Part shown: positions 44,255 to 52,436 of the stretch, piece after piece | Layout: the number at the start of each line of letters is the position of its first letter | Numbering within the stretch: the stretch's first letter is position 1 | Assembly: GCF_004353985.1 (NCBI RefSeq) | Contig: NZ_SMOA01000005.1 | Span: forward strand, 22,640-86,639 | DNA length: 64,000 bases | DNA from: Paracraurococcus ruber | GTDB lineage: Bacteria; Pseudomonadota; Alphaproteobacteria; Acetobacterales; Acetobacteraceae | Direction: 5' to 3' | Program-made: the position numbers and the translations under genes | Notes under the pieces: model-generated | What the model was told of the DNA's origin: nothing | Databases searched by the model: none | The model's input: only the letters and a program-made list of their open reading frames with translations

Positions 44255-44670
44255 CAGGCCGTGCCTTCGGGCTGCATCAGCGGGGCCGGCTTCAGGCCGC
44301 GCATGATGATGCGGTTGATCTCGATGAGGGCATTGGGCGGCTTCGCGCCCTGCAGGACGCGTTCGCTCTCGGCCACCACCCAGGCGGCGAGGGAGATCAG
44401 CCGGGCCTTGCCGGCGTCGTCCCAGGCATTGCCGGGGCTGGCGAGGTCGGCGGCGAAGGCGGTCCAGACCATGCGGTTGTCGTGCAGCGCGGCCGGCAGG
44501 GCCGTGGGGCCGGCGCCGGGCTGCGCCGCGGTCTCGAGCTGATCCGTCGTCCGGGCCAGCACGCGGTATTCGATGTCGCGGGGCGTTTCGGTCTCGCGGA
44601 TGACGGAGCCATAGGCCGCCGCCGCACCCCGGGGCCGGGAGGTCAGGGCGGACGGGTCAGCAGTCTGCAC
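44254..44670 (-). CDS. flaF: flagellin assembly regulator FlaF
   Basis: A 138-aa FlaF: AAAAYGSVIRETETPRDIEYRVLARTTDQLETA, RMVWTAFAADLASPGNAWDDAGKARLISLAAWVVAESERVL and ALIEINRIIMRGL. FlaF is needed for flagellin synthesis or secretion and opposes FlbT. It lies directly downstream of flagellin behind a strong hairpin, in the conserved order flagellin-flaF-flbT. Confidence 0.92.
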   Translation of the reverse strand: MQTADPSALTSRPRGAAAAYGSVIRETETPRDIEYRVLARTTDQLETAAQPGAGPTALPAALHDNRMVWTAFAADLASPGNAWDDAGKARLISLAAWVVAESERVLQGAKPPNALIEINRIIMRGLKPAPLMQPEGTA

Positions 44671-44785
44671 GTAGGTTCTCCGGGCACAGGGAAGGGGTCG
44701 GGCCTCGGCCAGGCGGGGCCGTCCGCGGGGGATGCGGGGGTAGGTAAAGCAGCCGGCAACGCCCGGCCGAGGCCCGAGGGGGATG

Positions 44786-44810
44786 GAGGGGGCGCTTGCG
44801 GCGCCCCCTC
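44786..44810 (-). terminator. stem-loop after the flagellin gene
   Basis: GAGGGGGCGC and GCGCCCCCTC form a perfect 10-bp stem with a 5-base loop, 8 bases after the flagellin stop (minus strand). No U-run follows, so it may be a partial terminator or an mRNA-stabilising structure that sets flagellin mRNA above flaF-flbT. Confidence 0.7.
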
Positions 44811-44817
44811 CGGCTCA

Positions 44818-46416
44818 TCAGCTGCGGAACAGCGACAGGATCATCTGCGGCGCCTGGTTGGCGATCGACAGCGCCTGGGTGCCGAGCTGCTGCTGCGTCT
44901 GCAGGGCGGTGAGGCGGGCCGCTTCCTCGGACATGTCGGCGTCCACCAGGGCGCCCACACCGGTCGTCAGCGTATCGGCCAGCTTGTCCATGAAGGTCTT
45001 CTGGGTGTCGATGCGCGTACCGGCCGAGCCGAAGACGGCGGCGGCATTGGTCGCCGCCTTCGCCGCGGTGTCGACATTGGCCAGCATCGCCTTGTAGTCG
45101 GTGGCCGGCGGGCTGAACTTGCGCACCGCATCGGTGCCGTCCACCGAGGCGATCACCACCCGACCCGTGGTGGCGGTCACGCCCAGCTTCGTGCCGTCCG
45201 CCGCCGCCGCGGCGAAGTCGTTGGAGCCGAGCAGGGCCGCACGGATCTCCGCACCGATGTTGGTGGCCGAGGCGTTGAAGACCGACACCACCGACGCGTC
45301 GACGGCGTAGGTGTTGACGCCGTTGCCATCGGTGCTGAGCAGCGTGCCGGACGCCTTGTCGGCGACCTGCAGCTTCACCGTCTTGTTGGTGCCGTTGATG
45401 CTGTAGTCGAGCTGGAAGGTCTCGCCCGCCTTCAGCGGCACCGCCTGGAAGGTGAAGTCGGCCGAGGTCTTCGCGTTCGCAGCAGCGATCGGGCTGCCCG
45501 CCGCGCCGTTGGCAACAGCCGGCGCGAGGACCGCGCTGCCCTCGACGCTGTTGATGGAGAAGGAGCCGGTCTCGACGTCGCGCGTGGCCGCCTGCAGGAT
45601 GATCTCGCCCGTGCCGCCGGCGGTCGCCTGAAACAGCTTGGCGAAGTTGGCGTCGCTGTTGAGGGTGGTCGCCGTCATGGCGGTGGCGCTGCTGACGGTC
45701 ACCGTTTTGGCGGAGCCGGCCGCGTCGGTATAGTTGACCGTGAACGTGCCCGAACCGTAGGCCGTGGCGGTCAGACCGGTCGCGGCGTCGAAGTTGGCGA
45801 AGGTCGCCTGCTTCGTGCCCATCGCCTTCTGGCCGGCGTTGCTGGTGCCGAACAGCGTGTCGCCGCGCGCGGTGACATCCAGGTTCTTCAGGGCGGACAG
45901 GCCGCCGCCATTGACGTTCAGATCCTGTCCGGATACCGCGATGTAGGATGGCGTGGAGACGCCGCTGACGTTGTTCACGGACGCGACGAAGCGCTGCGCC
46001 CCGCCGTTGTTGACCAGGTTCACGCCGTTATAGGCCGAGCTGTCGACCGTGCTCTGGATCTGCGCGACGAGCTGGTCGATGTCGTTCTGGATCTGCGTCT
46101 TGTCCTTGGACGGATCCTGGGCGGAGGTCACCTTCGCCTTGATCTGCGTGATCAGGCTGGTGATCTGCTCGGCGCCGGCGCGGGCGGTGCCGACGATCGA
46201 GGCGGAGGTCGAGAGGTTCTCGCTGACCTGCTTGAAGTTGGCGATGTCGGAACGCATGGCGGTCGCCACGGCCCAGGTCGCCGCGTTGTCCTTCGCGCTC
46301 GCCACCTTCAGGCCGGTGGAGATGCGGTTCTGCGTGTCCAGCAGGTTCTTCTGGGTCATCTGCAGGGACTGCAGAGCGACCATGGCGCCGTTGTTGGTCA
46401 GGATCGAAGAAGGCAC
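44818..46416 (-). CDS. flagellin
   Basis: A 532-aa flagellin. The N-terminal D0/D1 region reads SILTNNGAMVALQSLQMTQKNLLDTQNRISTGLKVASAKDNAATWAVATAMRSDIANFKQVSENLSTSASIVGTA; the C-terminal D0/D1 region reads LTALQTQQQLGTQALSIANQAPQMILSLFRS. The variable middle (about 150-420) is Thr/Ala/Gly-rich. Length exceeds the usual 270-400 aa of short alphaproteobacterial flagellins, so the outer domains are larger. The start is GTG (46414-46416) with an AAAGGGAG ribosome binding site. Confidence 0.95.
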   Translation of the reverse strand: MPSSILTNNGAMVALQSLQMTQKNLLDTQNRISTGLKVASAKDNAATWAVATAMRSDIANFKQVSENLSTSASIVGTARAGAEQITSLITQIKAKVTSAQDPSKDKTQIQNDIDQLVAQIQSTVDSSAYNGVNLVNNGGAQRFVASVNNVSGVSTPSYIAVSGQDLNVNGGGLSALKNLDVTARGDTLFGTSNAGQKAMGTKQATFANFDAATGLTATAYGSGTFTVNYTDAAGSAKTVTVSSATAMTATTLNSDANFAKLFQATAGGTGEIILQAATRDVETGSFSINSVEGSAVLAPAVANGAAGSPIAAANAKTSADFTFQAVPLKAGETFQLDYSINGTNKTVKLQVADKASGTLLSTDGNGVNTYAVDASVVSVFNASATNIGAEIRAALLGSNDFAAAAADGTKLGVTATTGRVVIASVDGTDAVRKFSPPATDYKAMLANVDTAAKAATNAAAVFGSAGTRIDTQKTFMDKLADTLTTGVGALVDADMSEEAARLTALQTQQQLGTQALSIANQAPQMILSLFRS

Positions 46417-46467
46417 AGGAAGCTCCCTTTCGCGGGGCTGGTTGCGGGAGCGCCTTCTGACGCGAGG

Positions 46468-46495
46468 GGGCGGCGGGCGCAGTCGCCGGCCGCCC
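46468..46495 (-). promoter_or_regulatory. stem-loop in the flagellin leader
   Basis: Arms of 12 bases with one mismatch (46468-46479 and 46484-46495) and a 4-base loop, 52 bases before the flagellin GTG. It lies between the likely promoter elements and the start codon, so it would be in the mRNA leader. It could alternatively end the upstream FlgN-like transcript, although no U-run follows. Confidence 0.55.
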
Positions 46496-46518
46496 TAGTG
46501 TTCTAATCGACGTTTATC

Positions 46519-46563
46519 ATTTTTCGCAATCCTGGATCGTCCTCGAAGCGATGTTTTTCGCAT
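46519..46563 (-). promoter_or_regulatory. paired WTGCGAAAAA elements upstream of flagellin
   Basis: Minus-strand copies ATTGCGAAAAAT (46530 to 46519) and ATGCGAAAAAC (46563 to 46553) lie 34 bp apart in an AT-rich segment, about 105 and 140 bases before the flagellin start. The same element occurs before the rod-binding gene and in the cheA/cheY divergent region, so it is probably a flagellar-class promoter or activator site. Confidence 0.5.
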
Positions 46564-46582
46564 GTGGCCTTCTGGTCGACGC

Positions 46583-46951
46583 TCAGGCCATGCGGTCCAC
46601 CCGCGCCGCCAGGCTGTGCCGCGGCGGCCGGCGCAGGCGGGTCTGCGGCGCGTAGACCCCGGGATCCGTCGCCGCCGCCAGGTCGCGCCGCAGCCGCATC
46701 TCCATTGTCCCGATCGCGCCGGCCACTGCGCCCAGCACCAGTGCATTCTCCTCGGCTGCGGCCAGCAGCGCACGCGTCGCTGCCTCCGCGTCCGGGCCTT
46801 GCGGCGTGCCGGCCGCGGCAAGGGCAGCGAAGGCCTCGCGCTTCTCCTCGGCCAGCACGATCAGCTCCGGCAGGGCGGCCCGGCGCGCCGCAAGGGTTTC
46901 GCGTTGCAGCAGCGTGGTGAGCCATTTGGCCGCCTCTGTTGCATGGCTCAT
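46583..46951 (-). CDS. FlgN-like flagellar export chaperone
   Basis: A 122-aa helical protein: KWLTTLLQRETLAARRAALPELIVLAEEKREAFAALAAA, then a second helix RALLAAAEENALVLGAVAGAIGTMEMRLRRDL. Size, helical pattern and the E-x-x-x-L register fit FlgN chaperones for hook-associated proteins. The C-terminal 25 residues are basic. The start overlaps the rod-binding gene's stop (ATGA), a common pairing. The family call rests on pattern and context. Confidence 0.6.
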   Translation of the reverse strand: MSHATEAAKWLTTLLQRETLAARRAALPELIVLAEEKREAFAALAAAGTPQGPDAEAATRALLAAAEENALVLGAVAGAIGTMEMRLRRDLAAATDPGVYAPQTRLRRPPRHSLAARVDRMA

Positions 46952-47220
46952 GGCTGGTTGGTCCTGGCGCGCTGTGTTTTTCGGATGGCGTCTGCGATGG
47001 GCTGTTCGAGCCTGAGGGTGCCGCGGTCGGCGAGTGCTTTGCCGAGGGCCTCGTCCATGAAGTTGTCGAAGTCGCGTGCGCCGCTGCCGAGGCTGCCTTC
47101 GCGGCGTGGCGGGCGTGCGGCGCGGATCATCTCGGCGGCGAAGGCGGCCTCGAACTGGCGTGCGGCGCGGCGGGCGGGGTCGGCGGCGGTGGCGGCGCGG
47201 GCTGGCGTGGTCGGGTCCAT
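46948..47220 (-). CDS. rod-binding protein (FlgJ N-terminal domain type)
   Basis: A 90-aa single-domain protein: AARQFEAAFAAEMIRAARPPRREGSLGSGARDFDNFMDEALGKALADRGTLRLEQPIADAI matches the rod-binding domain of FlgJ. The muramidase domain is absent, as usual in alphaproteobacteria. It would cap or assist rod assembly. It is first in a two-gene unit with the FlgN-like gene, and a TTGCGAAAAAG element lies 70 bases upstream. Confidence 0.8.
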   Translation of the reverse strand: MDPTTPARAATAADPARRAARQFEAAFAAEMIRAARPPRREGSLGSGARDFDNFMDEALGKALADRGTLRLEQPIADAIRKTQRARTNQP

Positions 47221-47289
47221 GATGAGGCACCGATTTCTGGGATCGTTGCTGGAAGGTGTGTTCGGCTTCGGCTAGAAGTTTCATACCAC

Positions 47290-47301
47290 GCTTTTTCGCA
47301 A
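47290..47301 (-). promoter_or_regulatory. TTGCGAAAAA element upstream of the rod-binding gene
   Basis: The minus strand reads TTTGCGAAAAAG from 47301 to 47290, matching the copies at the flagellin and cheA/cheY promoters. It lies about 70 bases before the start at 47220 and faces the gene. Confidence 0.5.
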
Positions 47302-47397
47302 AGGTGGCGCCCCACCCGGCCTCCAGAAGGACAGCTCCCCTCCTCCAGAAGGAGCCGCCCGGCCGCGCCAAGCGCGGCCCTGGAGAGGTCCCCTGCC

Positions 47398-47838
47398 ATG
47401 GGCCCCGTGACAGAGCCGCCCGCCAAGGGGCGCAAGCGCCAGCAGCTGCGCCGCCGCACCCTGCCGCCCGAACGGCGCGAGGAGTTCAACCGCCGCGCCC
47501 TCGCCGGAGAGGAGATCCGCCGCCTCGCCCGGCTGTTCAACCTCGAACTCTGCTACGCCCGCCGCCACCTCGCCCGCCTGCTCGCCCGCACCGAGCGCGA
47601 GACAGCGCAGAGCCCGGCCCTGCCCACCCGCGAGGCCGCCGTGCCCGAAGGCATGACCCCGCTCGAATACGCCCATGCCCTGCTCGGCCGCCGCGTCCGC
47701 ATCCTGCGCAACGGCTACTACGAGCTCGACGGCTTCCCCGCAGGCCCGCGCGAAGTCGCACGCGCCGCCAACACCCTCCTGCGCAGCCGCGGACACGACG
47801 AAATCCCCTACCCAGGCCTCGTCCCGCCAAGACCCTGA
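47398..47838 (+). CDS. hypothetical protein with helix-turn-helix-like N-terminus, 146 aa
   Basis: A basic protein. Residues about 25-65 (EEFNRRALAGEEIRRLARLFNLELCYARRHLARLLAR) resemble a resolvase-type helix-turn-helix, and residues 85-140 (MTPLEYAHALLGRRVRILRNGYYELDGFPAGPREVARAANTLLRSRG) a separate small domain. A GGAGAGG ribosome binding site lies upstream of the ATG at 47398. It is divergent from the rod-binding gene, so it could be a local regulator; that is inference. Confidence 0.6.
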   Translation: MGPVTEPPAKGRKRQQLRRRTLPPERREEFNRRALAGEEIRRLARLFNLELCYARRHLARLLARTERETAQSPALPTREAAVPEGMTPLEYAHALLGRRVRILRNGYYELDGFPAGPREVARAANTLLRSRGHDEIPYPGLVPPRP

Positions 47839-47889
47839 CAAACACCACAACCAAACCCTCACAAGGAGGCGGCGCCGCCGCCACGCCCC

Positions 47890-48603
47890 ATGTCCGATGT
47901 CCTCTGGCAGGCCCTGGCCGGCCTTGCTGCCGCCGCGCTGCTCGGCCCAGCCCTGGCCAGGCTGGCCCATGCCCAGGTCGCCACGCTGGAGGCGCAGGAG
48001 GCGAGCGGCCGCACCGGGCCGGAGCTGGCCGAGAGCCTGCGCCGCCTCGCGCGTCCGGCCGGCGCGCCCGAACCGGCCTGGCGCACCGCCCACAGCGTTG
48101 CCCTGGCGCTGGCACTGGCCGGCGCGCCGCTCGCCACCGGGCCGGGGCTGCCCGGTCTGTTCCTCGGGCTCGCCGCGGCGCTGATCACCTATGGCGCTCT
48201 GCTCGACCTGCGCGCCTACTGGCTGCCGGACAGCGTCACGCAGCCGCTGCTCTGGCTGGCGCTTACCGGCGCCGCGCTTGGCCTGGCGCCCGTGCCCGCC
48301 GGCGATGCGCTGCTGGGCGCGGTCGCTGCCTGGGGCCTGCTGGCCTTGCTGCAGCTCGCGGCCCGCATCCTGCTCGGGCAGCCCGCCCTCGGCGGCGGCG
48401 ACGTCAAGCTGATGGCGGCCTGCGGCGCGCTGGCCGGCCTGTCGGGCCTGCCACGCCTCCTGCTGCTGCTCGCCGCGGCCACGGCCCTGCTCGCGCTTGG
48501 CTGGCGCTACATGCGGCAGGCGCGGCCGGACTGGATGCCGCTCGGCCTCGCCATCAGCGCCGCCGCCCTTGCCGCCACCGGCCTGGCCGCGCGCGGCCTC
48601 TAG
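47890..48603 (+). CDS. prepilin peptidase (A24 family)
   Basis: A 237-aa membrane protein with about seven hydrophobic segments. The two aspartates of A24 aspartyl proteases lie in LLDLRAYWLPDSV and in the G-x-G-D motif GGGDVKLMA. The region before the first aspartate lacks the cytoplasmic tetracysteine of type IV PilD enzymes, so N-methylation by that route is unlikely. It may process Tad- or type II secretion-type pseudopilins, none of which are in the window. Confidence 0.82.
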   Translation: MSDVLWQALAGLAAAALLGPALARLAHAQVATLEAQEASGRTGPELAESLRRLARPAGAPEPAWRTAHSVALALALAGAPLATGPGLPGLFLGLAAALITYGALLDLRAYWLPDSVTQPLLWLALTGAALGLAPVPAGDALLGAVAAWGLLALLQLAARILLGQPALGGGDVKLMAACGALAGLSGLPRLLLLLAAATALLALGWRYMRQARPDWMPLGLAISAAALAATGLAARGL

Positions 48604-48963
48604 GCCGGCCGGCCGGCACGCCGACATGTGGTGGACGGCCGCGCATGCCGATGCGCGCTGTCCGGGCGACCCCACCCGGGCGCGGATCGCGGACCGGCCC
48701 GGGCGCCAGGCCCTGCGTTGCCGGTGACCGGATCGCGTGCTCTGCGATCGGCGCAGCGGGCCAGCGCACCGATCGGCCTCGACCGCCGCCGCGGCAAGCG
48801 ATGGCGCCGCCGGGATCGCCCGGCGCTTCTGGGCGGCATGACGCCTCCCGGCGCTCATCGCCCCGGACCGTCGGGATGACGCCGCCCGACGAGCAGCGGT
48901 CTGGCACGGCAAGCCACGCAGCGACAGCATGGGCCCGGGCGTGCATGCCCTCCGCAGCCGGCC
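48604..48963. other. gap, nothing recognised
   Basis: 360 GC-rich bases between the convergent prepilin peptidase and bactofilin genes. Frames are arginine-rich shadows. No clear terminator hairpin with a U-run. Confidence 0.5.
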
Positions 48964-49668
48964 CTAGCCTGCAGCGGCCTTGCCGGCCACGGCGCCGGCG
49001 TTGCGCAGCTCCTCCTCCAGCTCGGCCAGGCTGGCGGAGCTGTCCCCGGCCAGTTCGGCCGCCGCCGCCGCCGCGGCATGGGCCACGGCGGCGAGCGCCT
49101 GCAGCGCCTGCTCCGCCTCGGTGGCGAGGCCCGGCGGGAATGCCGCCGCGGCCGTCGCCGAGGCGAGGGCGAGCATCGGCTGCTCGGGGGCCGGTGCCTC
49201 GCGCCGGCGGTGCAGCCCGCTGACCCGGGCGCCGCGGGCGATGTCGATCTCGTCATAGGTGAGATTGGCCTCGACCACGGCGCAGCCGAGGATCTCGACC
49301 TCGGCTGCGGTGACGGCGCCACGCAGCGTGCCCTCGACATGCACCATACGGGCCGTGATCTCGCCATCCACCAGGCCGCCGCGGGCGATGAAGACGCTGT
49401 CCGCCTCCAGCCGGCCGCGCAGGATGCCGGCGACGCGGACATGGCTGGCGGCCGCCACCTTGCCCTCGATCGTGCCGCCCGCGGCGACCAGCATGGTGCC
49501 GGCGACCGGCGTGTCCGACGCCGTCGCGGGCGGTACGGACGGCCCGGCCGTCGAGGTGGGCGCGGGGGCAGGGATGAAGTCGAACTCCGCCTCCATCTCG
49601 CGCGGCAGGTCGAACTGCTCGTAGGTGACGACCGGCTCTCGGGTGCTGGACTTCGTGGCGCGGCGCAT
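48964..49668 (-). CDS. bactofilin-family cytoskeletal protein
   Basis: A 234-aa protein. The central bactofilin beta-helix (about residues 55-150) reads GTMLVAAGGTIEGKVAAASHVRVAGILRGRLEADSVFIARGGLVDGEITARMVHVEGTLRGAVTAAEVEILG. The N-terminus is Pro/Ala-rich and the C-terminus an Ala-rich, probably helical tail. Bactofilins polymerise and scaffold polar or membrane-associated machines. It follows the second che operon by 105 bases on the same strand, so it may help position that array. Confidence 0.88.
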   Translation of the reverse strand: MRRATKSSTREPVVTYEQFDLPREMEAEFDFIPAPAPTSTAGPSVPPATASDTPVAGTMLVAAGGTIEGKVAAASHVRVAGILRGRLEADSVFIARGGLVDGEITARMVHVEGTLRGAVTAAEVEILGCAVVEANLTYDEIDIARGARVSGLHRRREAPAPEQPMLALASATAAAAFPPGLATEAEQALQALAAVAHAAAAAAAELAGDSSASLAELEEELRNAGAVAGKAAAG

Positions 49669-49773
49669 CTGGGTTCTCCCTTCTAGGAGGTCGGCGGGAT
49701 CGGGGCGGGTCAGTCCGTTGCCGGCTGTTGCCCGGCCGGGCCGGGGTCCGGCGGCGGCGGGCGATGGCGGGCG

Positions 49774-50580
49774 TCAGGCACGGCGGTACAGGCCACGGTG
49801 CTCGGGATGCGGGGTGAAGGCCGAAGTGATGCCGAGCGTGGTCTCGGCGGCGCCGAGCAGCAGCCAGCCGCCCGGCCGCAGCCGCGCCGCCACCGCGTCC
49901 AGCACCGCCCGCTTGGTCGGCACGTCGAAATAGATCAGCACGTTGCGGCACATGACGGCATCGAAGGGGCCGAGCGGCGGCAGGCTGAGCAGGTTGGCCT
50001 CGCGCAGCTCCACCGCCGCGCGCAGCGCCTCCTTCAGCCGCCAGGCCTCGCCGTCCTTGCTGAAATGCTTGATCAGCCGGTGGGCGGACAGGCCGCGCTG
50101 CACCTCGAACTGGCTGTAGCGCGCCTCCCGCGCCCGGGCGACGGCGGTGGCACTGAGATCGGTGCCGAGGATGCGCCAGCGCCATCCCGCCAGCCGCGCC
50201 GTGTCCTCGGCCAGCAGGATGGCCAGGGAATAGGGCTCCTGCCCGGTGGAGCAGGCGGCGGACCAGAAGCGCAACTCCCGCTCGGCAGCGCGGCGCTCCA
50301 GGATGTCGGGCACCACCACGTCCCGCAGCAGGTCGAAGGGCCTGCCGTCGCGGAACCACAGGGTCTCGTTGGTGGTCAGCGCATCGGTGACCAGCATGGC
50401 CAAGCGCGCGTCATTCTGCCGCCCGATGCGGTCGGCCAGCGCTACGGTGGTGGCGACCCCGAGCTGCGGCAGCAAGGGTTCCAGCCGCGCCGCGACCAAG
50501 TAGTCCTTGTCGGCGGCCATGGCGATGCCGGAGCGGCGTTGCACCACGTCCCGGATGGTGGCGAGCGCGGCAGCAGTCAC
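49774..50580 (-). CDS. cheR: chemotaxis methyltransferase CheR (cluster 2)
   Basis: A 268-aa CheR: N-terminal helices (IRDVVQRRSGIAMAADKDYLVAARLEPLLPQLG), then NETLWFRDGRPFDLLRDVVVPDI, the SAM-binding FWSAACSTGQEPYSLAI, and [15 protein letters not shown]. The start is GTG at 50580, overlapping the cheB stop by four bases (GTGA). It differs strongly from the CheR of cluster 1. It is the last che gene of this operon. Confidence 0.93.
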   Translation of the reverse strand: MTAAALATIRDVVQRRSGIAMAADKDYLVAARLEPLLPQLGVATTVALADRIGRQNDARLAMLVTDALTTNETLWFRDGRPFDLLRDVVVPDILERRAAERELRFWSAACSTGQEPYSLAILLAEDTARLAGWRWRILGTDLSATAVARAREARYSQFEVQRGLSAHRLIKHFSKDGEAWRLKEALRAAVELREANLLSLPPLGPFDAVMCRNVLIYFDVPTKRAVLDAVAARLRPGGWLLLGAAETTLGITSAFTPHPEHRGLYRRA

Positions 50581-51602
50581 GACGGTCCCCCCGTGGCAAG
50601 GCGTGCCACCGCGTCGGCCATGGCGGAAAGCGGCAGGACCGCATGGCACAACCCGGCGCGTGCCACCGCGCCCGGCATTCCCCAGACGACCGAGCTGGCT
50701 TCGTCCTGCGCCAGCACGACGCCGCCCGCGGCCACCAGGCCCTGGCAGCCCAGCAGGCCGTCGCTGCCCATGCCGGTGAGGATGACGGCCAGAACCCGGC
50801 CGCCGGCGACGCGGCTGGCGGCGCGCAGCATCGGATCCACCGCGGGGCGGCAGAAATTCTCCGGCGGGCCGTCGTCCAGCGTGCAGGCGAGCCGGTCGCC
50901 GTCCCGCCGGACCAGCAGGTGAAAGCCACCGGGCGCGACATGGATCCGGCCGGGCTGCAGCGGCATGCCCTCCATCGCCTCGACGGCGGGGTAGCCGCAG
51001 CGGCTGAGCTGGTCCGCCAGCATGGCGGTGAAGGTCATCGGCATGTGCTGCGTCAGCAGCACGGGCAGCGACGGGCGGCGACGGGACAGCGCCCGCGCCA
51101 GCTCCGACAATGCCTGCGGTCCGCCGGTGGAGCTGCCGATGGCGATCAGCTCGGGCCGGAAACTTGGCCTGGTCGCAGCCAGGCGCGATGGCTGCGCTGT
51201 GCCGGCGGCACCGCGCAACGCGCCAGAAAGCTGCTGCATGAAGGCGCCGCCAGGCTCCTCCGCGGCCAGGTCGGCCGGGCAGGGCAGGGCGGCGCCGGCC
51301 GGCGCCGCGCCTTCGCCGAGCAGCGACAGGCCGCGCAGCCCCTGCCGCGCGGCGAGGCGGAGCACCGCCGCCGCGCCGGACCGCGCATCGCGCGCATCCA
51401 CCAGCAGTACGGCCGGCCGCGTCTCGGCCAGCAGCGCTTCCAGCTCGGCGTCGTTGCGGGCGCTGCCGACCACCTCGAGGTCCGGTCGCCCGGAGACCAG
51501 GCGGCGAAGCTGCAGCCGCACCACCGGCTCCGCCGCGACCAGCAGGACGCGCAGCGGCAACCGGTCCGGCTCGGCCGGGCGCACTTCCATGCCTGGCGTC
51601 AT
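50577..51602 (-). CDS. cheB: methylesterase CheB with degenerate receiver (cluster 2)
   Basis: A 341-aa CheB. The esterase domain is intact: GSSTGG (S158), TQHMPMTF (H186) and TGMGSDG (D281). The N-terminal receiver is degraded: the acidic pair is replaced by A-A-E (LLVAAEP), the phosphoacceptor position keeps D69 (LLVDARD), and the Thr/Ser and Lys-Pro positions are not recognisable. Control by CheA phosphorylation is therefore doubtful. The ATG at 51602 overlaps the cheY stop by one base. Confidence 0.9.
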   Translation of the reverse strand: MTPGMEVRPAEPDRLPLRVLLVAAEPVVRLQLRRLVSGRPDLEVVGSARNDAELEALLAETRPAVLLVDARDARSGAAAVLRLAARQGLRGLSLLGEGAAPAGAALPCPADLAAEEPGGAFMQQLSGALRGAAGTAQPSRLAATRPSFRPELIAIGSSTGGPQALSELARALSRRRPSLPVLLTQHMPMTFTAMLADQLSRCGYPAVEAMEGMPLQPGRIHVAPGGFHLLVRRDGDRLACTLDDGPPENFCRPAVDPMLRAASRVAGGRVLAVILTGMGSDGLLGCQGLVAAGGVVLAQDEASSVVWGMPGAVARAGLCHAVLPLSAMADAVARLATGGPS

Positions 51603-51970
51603 CAATCGAGGACGCCGACGGCGCGCAGCTTGTCCGCCAGGATCTCCTGGTCGTAGGGCTTCATGACATATTCGTCGGCGCCGGCTTCCAGCGCGGCGAC
51701 GATGCGCTCCATGTCGCTCAGCGTCGTGCACATGACGATGCGCGGCGCCCGCCCCCAGGGCTCGGCACGCAGCGCGGTCAGCGCGCCGAAGCCGTCCAGC
51801 ACCGGCATCTCCCAGTCGAGCAGGATGACATCGGGCGCGTGCTGCCGCACCGCCTCAACCGCCTGCGCGCCGTCCGCCGCTTCGGTGCAGTCGAAGCCGA
51901 GCTTCTCCAGCATGCTGCGGGCGATGCGCCGCATCACGGCGCTGTCGTCCACGACGAGGCATTGGGGCAT
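51602..51970 (-). CDS. cheY: CheY-type response regulator (cluster 2)
   Basis: A 122-aa receiver with D8-D9, phosphoacceptor D52 (VILLDWEMPVLDG), T82 region (MCTTLSD) and K104 (VMKPYD). The W-E-M-P motif and tail differ from the other two CheY proteins in the window. It sits between cheW and cheB in the operon, 13 bases after cheW. Confidence 0.92.
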   Translation of the reverse strand: MPQCLVVDDSAVMRRIARSMLEKLGFDCTEAADGAQAVEAVRQHAPDVILLDWEMPVLDGFGALTALRAEPWGRAPRIVMCTTLSDMERIVAALEAGADEYVMKPYDQEILADKLRAVGVLD

Positions 51971-51983
51971 GGGGTGCTCCGGG

Positions 51984-52436
51984 TCAGGCGGTGCCGACCG
52001 CGCCGAGCAGGCGGTCGAGGTCCAGCAGCAGCAGCAGGCGGCCATCCAGCTTGACGATTCCGGTCGCCAGCCCGCGCCAGCGGGAATCCATGGTCTGCGG
52101 CGGCGCCTCCACGGTGCCGGCGGCCAGGTCCATGGCGTCGCCGATCTCGTCGATCAGCAGGCTGTAGAGATTGCCCTCCTGCTCCACGACCACCTCGGTG
52201 GCGCGCTCCGGCACCGCCGTCGGCGGCAGGCCGAGCGCGGTGCGCAGGTCGAGCACGGTGACGATGCGGCCGCGCAGGTTGAGCGAGCCGGCGACGGCGG
52301 GCGGCGCCAGCGGGACGGGCGTGATGGCCTGCGGGCCCAGCACCTCCCGCACCGCGGCGATGGGAATGCCCCAGGCCTGCCCGGCCACCACGACCGAGAC
52401 CGACTGGGAGCGGATGTCGCGGGCGGCCTCGGTCAC
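51984..52436 (-). CDS. cheW: CheW coupling protein (cluster 2)
   Basis: A 150-aa CheW domain: WGIPIAAVREVLGPQAITPVPLAP, AGSLNLRGRIVTVLDLRTALGL, LYSLLIDEIGDAMDL and LLLLLDLDRLLG. The start is GTG at 52436, overlapping the cheA stop (GTGA). It would couple the large CheA to transmembrane receptors such as those at 58326 and 60304. Confidence 0.92.
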   Translation of the reverse strand: MTEAARDIRSQSVSVVVAGQAWGIPIAAVREVLGPQAITPVPLAPPAVAGSLNLRGRIVTVLDLRTALGLPPTAVPERATEVVVEQEGNLYSLLIDEIGDAMDLAAGTVEAPPQTMDSRWRGLATGIVKLDGRLLLLLDLDRLLGAVGTA

